A stretch of DNA of 64,000 nt. It comes from Nicotiana tabacum. Taxonomy: Eukaryota > Streptophyta > Magnoliopsida > Solanales > Solanaceae. The DNA is taken from contig NC_134089.1 of assembly GCF_000715075.1 (NCBI RefSeq), forward strand, positions 109,623,157 to 109,687,156, given 5' to 3'. Below are positions 11,880 to 21,615 of the stretch, piece by piece (position 1 is the first letter of the stretch; each line of letters opens with the position of its first letter). Both the position numbers and the translations under genes were made by a program. The notes under the pieces were generated by a model, which made no database searches, was not told where the DNA came from, and worked only from the letters and a program-made list of their open reading frames with translations.

Positions 11880-13366
11880 TGATCGAGGCCAACACTGCAC
11901 TACTATTGAGTAGCGAGAGAGGTCAAAACTACTTTTACCCGATTAAGGTCGGGATCAATTTCCACAGGGAGCTAGATATTGGAGTTGAGTGTCTATCTAG
12001 ATGATAGTTGCGTATTTGCTCTTAATTGCACTTCTACACATTTTTGGTTTGATTTATAATTCTAATGTTATAAAACTACAATGCTCAATTAAACTAAATA
12101 AAGCTAAAGTTAAACTATTGTGAGTTGTTCAAGTGATTACAAAGCACTAGGGTAGTGACTTTCACCTAGGTGGTCAATTAACGGATTCTTGAATCTAAAG
12201 CTAGATTGTCACATTTGGGGAGTGTGATATAACCATTTCACGATTCTACTCACTCTACACCTCTCGGTAGTTCGAGTAATTTTGCCTGAATTGACTTTCT
12301 CTGCAAACAATCAAGGTTCAAGTCAGGTATTACTATCTCTAGGTTTAACCCTTTAATTGGGGCTATCAATCTCTTGAGTACGCTCTAATTCCTTGTTGGA
12401 CTAATTTCATGGACTTAGGCTCCCTTTCTCAAGAAGAGCCAAAATCTACTAGGCATAAACTAGTGTTTTCAACCACTAATTCACAATTAAAACCCTAAAT
12501 TAGCCCAAATATCAAACACCCATAGGAAATCAAGCATGAAAACACAAGACCCATCAATTACCCACACTAGGGTTGAGCCACAACCCTAGCTAATGGGTCT
12601 AGCGACTCATAATTAGAGAAGAAAACAAAGAAATAGATGAAGAAAAACTCATAATAATTAATTGCTAAATTAAACTTGAATATTCAATGTTGAAATTAAG
12701 CTAAAATTACTCAAAATAAGTAAAAGGAACGAAGTCACGAGCGCAGCTCTCAGTAAAAAACTATTTGATGACCTAAAAATGGGAAAAGAATCTATTTATA
12801 CTAGGCTGAAAATCTTAGACAAAAATACCCCTGCGGGGCTAGTGCGGACCGCAAAAAATTGAGTGCGGCCACACAAAGGCTCTGGGCTTGAATAATTAGC
12901 TCTCTGAACTTGGGCAATGCGGACCGCACAAAATCGAGTGCAGCCGCGGTGGCTTCTATTGCAGTCCGCACAAAAAGGACCGCAGACCGCATTAAGCTAC
13001 ACCACCTCTCTGAACCTTGGCTCCGCAGACCGCATGAAATCGAGTGCGGCCGCGGTGAACTCCATGTGGACTGCACCAAACCCTTTGCGGTCGTATTACC
13101 TGCTGGCCTGAAAAGCAACCTCTCTGAACTTCACTTGTGCGGACCGCACAGAATGGTGTGCGGCCGCACTGGCCCTGTTTGACTGAGCTTTGTCTTGTCT
13201 TGGTACTTGTGCAAGTTTTACTCCTTTTTGAGCTGGTTTTTGACACCTTGTTGATCAAACCTGCGATCAAGCACAACTTGTGAGCCTTTGGGACTATTTT
13301 GTACACATTTCTAACCAAAACTTATGCAAGAAGGAGTGTAAAATGCATCATATTCCCTAGTTATCA
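11880..13366 (-). repeat. Athila 5' LTR (complete, 1487 bp)
   Basis: It is bounded by TGATCGAGGCC on the left and CTAGTTATCA on the right, so it has TG..CA ends. The right 640 bp match 343-1003. It includes a cluster of GCGGTCCGC-like motifs at about 12838-13175. The left part is AT-rich with no ORF. Confidence 0.88.
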
Positions 13367-13376
13367 ACTCCCCCAA
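13367..13376 (-). other. Stray polypurine-tract remnant outside the 5' LTR
   Basis: The ten bases ACTCCCCCAA directly outside the 5' LTR are identical to those beside the 3' LTR at 1004-1013. In a normal insertion this position should be host target DNA. Confidence 0.55.
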
Positions 13377-13690
13377 GGTAGATTCTTGGCGATCGCAGCC
13401 CTGATTTTCTCCCTTCTTATTCTCCCTTAGTGTATTTTGTGATTTTTTCGACCATGTTGGTCTTGAGGTTATCAAACAGTTGTAGTAGATGCTCATGACT
13501 TGTGACACCCTGATGTCGGGCTTGTGTTATGTTTCTGCACTGGTTATTTAGACCAATATTATGAGATTTCTTGTTAATTAAGGACTTAAAATGACTTTTA
13601 TAGAATAATGGTTTAGTATGAAAATTGTGTCGGCTGGCCTAGTTTCACAACATGCGCCATCACGACCGAGTCAATTTTAGGATCGTGACA
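13377..13690 (+). repeat. 5' LTR of the LARD, truncated to its last 314 bp
   Basis: This matches the end of the 3' LTR (about 20778-21091), sharing TTGGCGATCGCAG, CCGACCATGTTGGTC and GTGTCGGCTGGCCTAG. It ends ATCGTGACA. Confidence 0.85.
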
Positions 13691-13693
13691 AGT

Positions 13694-13707
13694 TGGTATC
13701 AAAGACT
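13694..13707 (+). other. PBS of the LARD (initiator tRNA-Met type)
   Basis: TGGTATCAAAGACT lies three bases after the LTR end. It is close to the chromovirus PBS TGGTATCAGAGC. Confidence 0.85.
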
Positions 13708-16700
13708 AGGTTACATAGGTCTCACGAGTCATGAGCAGGTTTAGTAGAGTCTCGTGGATCAGTACAAAGACATCTGTACTTATCTTCGAGAGGCTATAAA
13801 ATCTTTAAATCCCACATTCTTGAATTCTCATCATGCGACATTGATTCAGCTTGAAATATAACCCTTAAAATTCCTTCCACATGTTTGTATGCACGCATGA
13901 GCGCTCCGTATCAACTATGCATCGACGACTTGTGATTCTCTGATCAAGGGTCAAGATGTGACTTCTGTGCGTTGATGTTGGGCCAGTCTGGAGGACTTGA
14001 GGCTGGGTTTTTCCTGTAGCTTGAGCACCGAGCACGTGCATCTGGATTTATATGTTCGATAGTGTCCCTATTAAGGGAAGTGATGACTGGATAGCTATGT
14101 GATGAGTACGATGTGACTGCGAGATGTGTTCATATGAATTGAATGAGACAAAAAGGGTCTGCTTGGGGGTAGCAAGAACTATCTGGTGCTTGATTTCCAT
14201 CGTGATTTGATGTATAGCCCCGAGTTATGGGTGTGTTGAAGGATCTTTTCATGTTGCCTAGTTGGGAAGTGAATTAGATTTCACGTTATGATATGAGTTC
14301 AGACTTAGGAAGATTAAGTGACTGCGTGATGTTTATGACGAAGGGTATAAAGAGATGTTAGTTTAAGGTGAAACAGGTGGGTTATCTCCTGCATAGTGTT
14401 CTGAAGTTTGTGTGATCCTTATATTGTTTGTTGGAAGACCTCTTTTACTAGTGAAATATACATGTTGCAATTTGAATTTGGGTCACTTAAGAGAGTGGGC
14501 TTGACTGTTACGAGGGTGCATGCGAGATTTGTAGAAGATTTGAAGTACTAGATGGTCTGTGTTGCACGAGCTTATGAAGGATTGAGTTTAATCTCGCTAT
14601 GGTATTATGGCAGTAATAGAGTATATGCATTATGAGTTATTGTGTGTTTTGATCTATGGCTTTGAGCCAAGTGGGGGAGTCTGCTATTGATCAGTTGATT
14701 GCACGGTTATGTGCTATGTTGGTTCCAATTTGGGGTATAGGGGTGAATCAGTTATGGCTTACAGAGATTGAGATCGAGGATGACCCGAATAAAGGAAATT
14801 TTGGATAGGGGTTGTGTTATGCTTTATGGGCGTATAAGAATTTATAGAATGAATTGAGTTGTATTGGTGAAGGATGTAATGTACATGGAGCAGGAATTTA
14901 TTTGGTTGCATTAAGGTGGGGTTACTTTCTGCGGTGTTGGAGTGCTAATGGAGGCACAGGTCGTCCGGTCCAATTGATCAGTCTAATTGAGGTTTGAGCA
15001 GAGTGGATGGCTCTCAAGAATTGTTCTAATGGGTTCAAGATTTTACATGTAATAATTGGAGATTTTCAGGTTGTGTATTTGGCTAGAAACTAAGGTTTAC
15101 ATTGGAGGATGACAAGACTTGTGGCATTTCTGCATTATTATTGATTCTACATACCAGTATCAGGAAGGCGAAGGTAATGGCTTTAGATTCACAGAGGCTC
15201 TCTTCATAGAAGGTATCTCGGTTGTGGTACTTTTGGGGGTGCTTCAGAAGAATACAACAATTTATGAGCTTTAGAAATGTGTGGTCTTATGCTAAAGTCC
15301 GTGGGGTAAGTTTTAATTAAGGATAGTGGTGTACTAGCAAGGAAACATATCAATTTGAATGTAATTCTGAAGGAACTCAGAGAATTAGGACAACTTAGTA
15401 GTAGGCTGGATCGACATGGTAATGGATATGATTGGTTCTTGGGTGCTTATGAAGCGGTGGGTTTCTACAGATGTTTTGTGGAAATGCTCTTAGGTTTTGA
15501 CGGCTTGTGTAGCTTGGTTGAGTTAGAAGGAGTCAGTCCTGATGGTTCGATTTTGTGCAAAGGGGATTCGTAGAGTTCTTGATGATTTCTACCACTATTA
15601 GAGATGTATATTTTCTACTGCCATGAGGAACATGGGATGTATAGTGATTTTCTCCTAGATAGGATCAAATGAAAAAGTTCTTGGCTGGTTGAGTACGTAG
15701 TTGCTTGTAGCTCGGAGTGGATTATGTAGTTCTCATATTTATCATAGGATGGTATAGTATATGCGGTATGTTGTATGGGGTTGAGATTTGCATGTGTAAG
15801 GTTACAGTTCAGTTTTGAAAGGAAGGTCATAAATTCTTAGGCAGCATGGACAGATTCAAATGACTAGATAAATGAGATCACTGATTGGTGTGAGTTGATG
15901 AAGGTATACATTTGAGAAAGGACGATGTGTTTGAGTTATGGATACTCCATTGGTATTGCAGCACTATCTTGTCTGATTGAATGTTGATATTCAAGGTTTT
16001 CTCAATGGCACAGAAGAATTTTAGAAGTACCCCTCATAGGATGATCGAGTATTAGGGATGTGTTAGATATTCGGGCGGTGGAGTTGGGATCAGATATGGT
16101 GATTCATGTGCTTTATGGATTTGGACAATGGAGTTTTCATAAACAGGTTATTTCGTGGTTGTGGACTGTGAAGATGTGGGCAAGCTAGTCAGATCATAGT
16201 ATGTGCTATGATTCAGTCATTGTGAACTTTCGGAGAGTTATTTATCTATTGTGGTGACCAGAGTTGATTTGGGGTTCATTGGTAGGCCAATATGGATGTG
16301 TGTTCTACATCGAGTCGGATATGTCGACTCCGAACTGCTATTGTTGAGAGAGGTGCCATTTGGTTTTTGTTAAGCTTATTTGTGTTTCGAGATTATTTGT
16401 GAGTTACTTGTGTACGCTACGTGGGATTTTGATTAATTGATTATATGCACAAATGATATGGTTCTATTTGGGCTTTATAGCGGTATTTGAGTGAGATGGG
16501 TAACTGGGTGTTGCATTATTGATTGTGCATTGGGTATGTTCTTTCGTACTGGTATGACATTGCATCATTTACCTCTCCGTGGTTATGGTGATTCACTCTT
16601 GGTACTAGACATCAATTTTGCGGTGGTTGTTGATTTTGAGCATAGTGACTTGAGGTGTTTCATGTGGACCAGTGTTTGGACAGGGTCGCGCATTGCAAAA

Positions 16701-17530
16701 AAGTTAGGAAGAGGTATGAACCTTCAGGTTAGATTCGTGTGTTCTGGTTCTATGATGTGTGATGGGCTCTCAACATTGTGTGGTGGTGGTACTGGTAAGC
16801 ATGCGGTACAACTCTATCATTTGAGTCACTTTATTCCCGTGATTTGAGTACATTTGGATTGTTGCTTATTGGTGTGTGGGTCACACGGGTTGTGGATTTA
16901 GATTGTATCGATGTGTCATGTCGTTGGAGTTGTCGTATTGGATGAGATGAGGTCATTGGGATCTAGAATGAATACTATCGGATTCAATTTCAGCATGTTG
17001 GAAGGATAATATGGTGATTCGGCTTAGAAATTTACTATGGTCCTTACCAAAGGAGAGGGAGCTTCATGAATGGTTGATCTGAGGGATGGTTATGATTTTT
17101 TGTGTGTTTCTTTCATCATTGGCAGTATACGAAAGGGTCGTAATGAGAGTTTATTGATAAGAGGTTTATTATCGGTATTCGGTTGTTGTGTGCAGCTACC
17201 GTGAGTTGAAGTTATCGCTACGAGTGATTGAGTTATGTGGTATATCATGTAATTGCATCTAGGGTTACAGATATGGTTTGTTATAGCTTGTTCGGACTTA
17301 TCCAGCGTATAGATGAGAGATTCTGATATTATAGATAAGTTCGGAAATGGAAATTTGGTTCTAAGATTCATGAGCTTGGTTGGATTGTGAAATTTCAGTT
17401 ATGATGTGTTATCGGACCTATATGGGATAGGGTGACGTGGAATCACCCTCGAGTATGTTCATGGTAAGGTTACACATCGATTTCATGGTTTTCGGATTAA
17501 CACTGGGCATGTTCGAGGACGAACGTATGT
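13708..17530 (+). other. Interior of the LARD, no recognisable protein
   Basis: I searched by eye for gag, protease, RT, RNase H, integrase and chromodomain motifs in all frames and found none. The longest open frames (15355-15573, 16491-16847) match nothing I know. The plus strand is GT-rich with frequent TATGAG/GTTATG words. Near the right end GTTCGAGGACGAACGTATGT precedes the polypurine tract, a sequence usual at the 3' end of chromovirus interiors. Confidence 0.6.
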
Positions 17531-17544
17531 TTAAGTGGGGGGGA
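17531..17544 (+). other. Polypurine tract of the LARD
   Basis: TTAAGTGGGGGGGA directly precedes the LTR start TGTAACGACCC. This is the typical chromovirus arrangement. Confidence 0.88.
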
Positions 17545-19490
17545 TGTAACGACCCAACCGGTCGTTTTGAGCATTTGCACTTCGTTTGCCAGTTCTCGGG
17601 CATGACTAGCCTCGTGTGATGTATTATGACTTATATAAATTGTCGGTTTTGGTTTTCATGACAATCAGAATAGATTTGGAATAACAATTCTAAGTTTGAA
17701 GCTTTAAATTTGAAAGGTTTGACAAAGTTTTGACTTTTTAGTATTCGATCTCGGATTTGGATTTTTATGATTTTGTTAGCTCTGTTGGGTGATTTTGGAC
17801 TTAGGAGCGCGTCTGGATTGTGATTTGGAGGTCTATAGTAGAATTTGGCTTGAAATGGCAAAAGTGGGAATTTGGAAAGTTTGACCGGGAGTGGACTTTT
17901 TGATATCAGGGTCAGATTCTGATTTCAGAAGTTGGAGCAGGTCCGTAATGTCAAATGTGACTTGTTTGCAAAATTTGAGGTCAATCGGACGTAATTTGAT
18001 AGGTTTCGGCATCGGTTGTGGAAGTTAAAGTTTCAAAGTTCATTGAGTTTGAATTGAGGTATGATTCGTGTTTTTAGCGTTGTTTGATGTGATTTGAGGC
18101 CTCCACTAAGTCTGTGATATGTATCGAGACTTGTTGGTATGTTCGGGCGGGGTCCCGAGGGGCTCGGGAGAGTTTCGGGTTGATTTCGGACCATTTCTAG
18201 GCCATTTCTAGTTGCTGCTTTTTGGCTTCACAAGTGTACAGTGCGTTACCATAGATCTGGCCGCGTTAGCATAGAGAAAATTTGGAAAAATGGAGTTGTG
18301 CTATGCGATTGCGTAAGTCTTCCCGCGATCGCATAGAGTAAAATCTTTGTTGCACTGACCCGACTTTGGAAGCTTATATCTTCCAATCTATAAGGAATTT
18401 GAAGATGATCTAATAGCAAGTTGTATCCCTTGATGTCTAGTTTTCAGAAAGTTAAACCAATTGTAATTTGGAGTTTCGTACAAAAAGTTATGACCATTAT
18501 ACTAGAGGCTGTCCGGAAGAGTTGGAGAAGGCTGTTGGAAATATTTATTCTACGCGATCGCGGAGGAATGACCGCGATCGCATAGGGTAAAAGAAGGGAT
18601 GGAAAATTTTGTGCTTCACTATAGCATTAGTTTGTCCACGATAGCATAGGGTAAATATCTGGGTAGATTATAAAGTACTTTATTTCGAGGGTTTCGGCCA
18701 ATTTTGCATTTTTGGAGCTGTGGAGCTCAGATTGAGGCGAGTTTTGAAGGAATTTTCAAAGGATTGATTGGGGTAAGTGTTCTTCACTCAAATTTGGTTA
18801 AATCCTATGATTATGTCTTAATTATTATAATTTAATTTAGGAATTTGGGGTGAAAATTGGGAAAAATGGAAGAAAATTTGGAGAGTTGATTTCTGGGATT
18901 TGGATAGCCATTTGATGTCGGATTTTGGTGAATTTGATATGGGTAGACTCATGAGCGAATGGTTTTCCAGTTTTGTAATTTTTATCGGATTCCGAAACGT
19001 GGGTCCGGGGTCGGGTTTGAGCTCATTTCGGGATTTTTGAGTTAATTTGATTATTTTCGCTTGGGATTTATTCCTTTAGCGTATATTGATGATAATATAC
19101 TGATTTTGGTTAGATTTGGCGCATTTGGAGGCCGAGTCAAGAGGCAAGGGCATCACAGGCTAGAGGTTGGACCGGTTTGAGGTAATTAATGATTGTAAAT
19201 CTTGTCCTGAGTGTATGAAACCCCATATTTTACATCGTTTCACTACTTTGAGGTGACGCACATGCTAGATGACGAGCGTGGTGGCGTGCAACGTTGGGAT
19301 TGTGACTTGGTCCATTCCGTATGACTATTAAGTCGTGTATTTCATTGAAAACTATTGGATACTATTGTGTTTTGGAAAGTATTATTATGTTTTGAGATGA
19401 ATGTCATATTTGGGCCTCGTGCCAACTGTTTGGACCCTTAGGGGCTTTTACTACTATTCTTCACTGTTTTGACTTAATATTTGTACTCAG

Positions 19491-19546
19491 TCATGTTGTG
19501 TTTTACTGATTTCATAACTCATGTTGTGTTTTACTGATTTCATAAC
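19491..19546 (+). repeat. Perfect 28-bp tandem duplication
   Basis: Two adjacent identical copies of a 28-bp unit starting TCATGTTGTGTTTTACTG, inside the LARD LTR. Confidence 0.9.
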
Positions 19547-19754
19547 TCAACCTTATTTACCCAGTTTTGATGCTATAAATGATATTTTGGGTTGAACGCC
19601 CTATTTTACTGATAGTTCGAGTGGCTTGTGAGGTTGATTGCTGGGAGAGGCCGAGGGCCTGATTATAAGGTTGATGACTGAGAGAGGCCGAGGGCCTGAT
19701 TGTGAGATTGATGACTGAGAGAGGTCGATGGCCTGGTTGTGAGGATTATATATT

Positions 19755-19778
19755 TATGGATCGGGCTGCACGCCGCAA

Positions 19779-19841
<63 letters not shown>

Positions 19842-20145
19842 TGTATGTATGTATATATGTTGTTATATGTATGTATGTATGTATATATGTATGCATGTAT
19901 GTATGTATATGGATCGGGCTGCACACCATAGCGATATATGGATCGGGATGCACGCCGCAGCGATATATGGATCAGGCTGCACGCCGCAGCAATATGTTAG
20001 ATCCGGCTGCATGCCGCAGCGATATAGCGCTTGGGCTGTAAGAGCCCCTCCGGAGTCTGCACACCCCCAGTGAGCGCAGTCGACTATATATGGATCGGGC
20101 TACACGCCGCAACGATATATAGATCGGGTTGCACGCCGCAGTGGT
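19755..20145 (+). repeat. 29-bp GGATCGGGCTGCACGCCGCA minisatellite
   Basis: About seven imperfect units: one at about 19758, then 19911, 19940, 19969, 19997, 20092 and 20121. Each ends in GCGATATAT. The array is split by an AT microsatellite that seems to have grown from the ATATAT tail of one unit. It lies in the LARD 3' LTR. Confidence 0.8.
19780..19912. repeat. (AT)n followed by (ATGT)n microsatellite
   Basis: About 29 AT repeats (19780-19838) run into ATGT/GTAT tetranucleotide repeats up to 19912. Open frames of alternating Tyr-Ile here are artefacts. Confidence 0.95.
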
Positions 20146-21091
20146 TATGATAATTTACCTATTGAGCGTGAGTGCTAAGTGTGAGTGTTGATTGCTGAGA
20201 GTTGAGTCATGAGTGACTGAGTGGCTTGATGCTTTCCCGAGGGGCTTGTTTTCATGAAATTACTGTTTTCACTCCTCTTTATACTGAGCCTCTATTGAAA
20301 ATGTTGAAAAAATACTTTTAAACAACTTTCATTGAAACTGGAGTTTTTATGAGATGTTCGGAATTTAATCACTGATTTGGCTTCGTTATTTCCACTGAGA
20401 TTTTTATGGTATGAGATGTATATGATTTATGTTAGCCCGAGGGGCTGTATACGAACTATGTTTTGCCCGAGGGGCCGGTTATGATTTTCATTACTTTTAC
20501 TATAAACTGTATTGAACCTCTATTGAAACTGTTGGAAAGCATCTTCAAATGATTTTTACCAAAAGCTGGATTTTAAATGAGACGATTGACTCGTATTCTG
20601 ATATGAAAGCTTGTTGTGCTTATTGAGTTTATCATGAGGTGGATTTATCTTTTCCTACTGCTCAACCTTTATTTATTTTTATTACTTACTGAGTTGGCAT
20701 ACTCACATTACTCCCTACACCTTGTGTGCAGATTCAGGTATTTCTGAGATCGTTAGTAGGTTCATCGGAGTTAGTAAGGTAGCTGCTTGGCGATCGCAGT
20801 CCTGATTTTCTCTCTTCTTATTCTCCCTTAGTGTATTCTATGATTTTTCCGACCATGTTGGTCTTGAGGTTGTCAGACAGTTGTAGTAGATGATCATGAC
20901 ATGTGACACCTTGATGTCGGGCTTGTGTTATGCTTTCGCACTGGTTATTTAGACCCATATTATGAGATTTCTTGTTCATTAATGGCTTAAAATGACTTTT
21001 ATAGAATAATAGTTTAATTTGGGAATTGTGTCGGCTGGCCTAGTTTCACAATAGGAACCATCACGACTGGGTCGATTTTAGGGTCGTGATA

Positions 21092-21575
21092 ATCCACCCT
21101 TGTGTTATTGATGGGGTTTCCACCAAAATTTTCATTATCTCGAATAACCTCATTAAAGTTCCCCCCCCCCCCCCAACTAACCAAGGACCCTTATATGAAT
21201 CGTGGATATATTTTAAGTTTTGCCACAGTATATTACGTAATGAAGTTGAGTTATTTGTATAAATTGAAGAAAACAACCACTTAATAGGGTTAGGCCATAC
21301 ATGTACCATGCAGTGCACCTCCTGTGTAGTCATTGTAAGATCCTCCACAGTTACCATATCTGCATTTCACAGTAATACTATACCACCTGACATTCCTTGT
21401 GCCTCAACTTGTGCCAGATGTGAGAAGTTAAAATTATTTTTAAAACCGTGTGATCATGTATGCGTGCCTTCAGTAGTGCAACTAAGACAGGTCTATAATT
21501 ATCCAAAAGTGATCTGAATTGTCTTCTAAATTCTGCATTGTTCGAACCTCTACAATTCCAGACGATTAAATTCAT
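21092..21575 (-). pseudogene. LINE ORF2 start (endonuclease), truncated
   Basis: Starting at 21575, the protein begins MNLIVWNCRGSNNAEFRRQF, the characteristic start of the plant LINE apurinic-type endonuclease. After a frameshift near 21360, a second piece contains YKGPWLVGGGGG, corresponding to the region of the conserved GDFN motif. The motif is disrupted by a run of 15 C on the plus strand (about 21160-21175). The enzyme would nick target DNA to prime reverse transcription. Only about 160 codons remain; the RT domain is absent. Confidence 0.85.
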
Positions 21576-21615
21576 GATAGGTTATGGTTTTGTAGGTCCA
21601 TCTAGATCAGCAATA

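Larger units (their letters stand above)
343..13366 (-). mobile_element. Athila-like Ty3/gypsy retrotransposon (minus strand)
   Basis: The element is read right to left: 5' LTR, PBS, gag, protease, RT-RNase H-integrase, a third ORF, a long non-coding tract, a polypurine tract and a truncated 3' LTR. The PBS (TGGCACCTTTGCCGGGGAG) and the purine tract followed by TGATAACT are typical of Athila elements. All coding parts carry stops or frameshifts, so this copy cannot move by itself. The 3' LTR lacks about 845 bp at its distal end, and no target-site duplication flanks the element. The ends were therefore probably altered by recombination or deletion after insertion. Confidence 0.85.
13377..21091 (+). 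mobile_element. LARD-type element with Tekay-like LTRs
   Basis: The end of a 5' LTR (13377-13690) is followed by a tRNA-Met-type PBS, 3.8 kb without recognisable protein, a polypurine tract, and a 3.5 kb 3' LTR starting TGTAACGACCC. These terminal features are typical of Tekay/Del chromoviruses. With no gag or pol left it fits a large retrotransposon derivative (LARD), mobilised in trans by a relative. It may instead be an element whose coding region was lost. The 5' LTR is cut by the junction with the Athila-like element. Confidence 0.75.
17545..21091 (+). repeat. 3' LTR of the LARD (3547 bp)
   Basis: It starts TGTAACGACCCAACCGGTCG and ends TCGTGATA (TCGTGACA in the 5' copy). It contains palindromic GCGATCGC motifs around 18300-18600 and 20790, a short duplication, microsatellites and a 29-bp minisatellite. 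It abuts LINE ORF2 at 21092. Confidence 0.85.

Noticed and set aside
15355..16847. Open frames of 72 and 118 codons in the LARD interior
   Set aside because: No recognisable domain and no codon bias that I can see; isolated in a tract full of stops.
19663..20073. Open frames with Tyr-Ile and Met-Tyr-Val-Cys repeats
   Set aside because: Produced by AT and ATGT microsatellites; no coding evidence.
21160..21176. Run of 15 C as a functional element
   Set aside because: It lies in the LINE endonuclease where Gly codons stand on the minus strand; simple slippage or a sequencing homopolymer is the better explanation.
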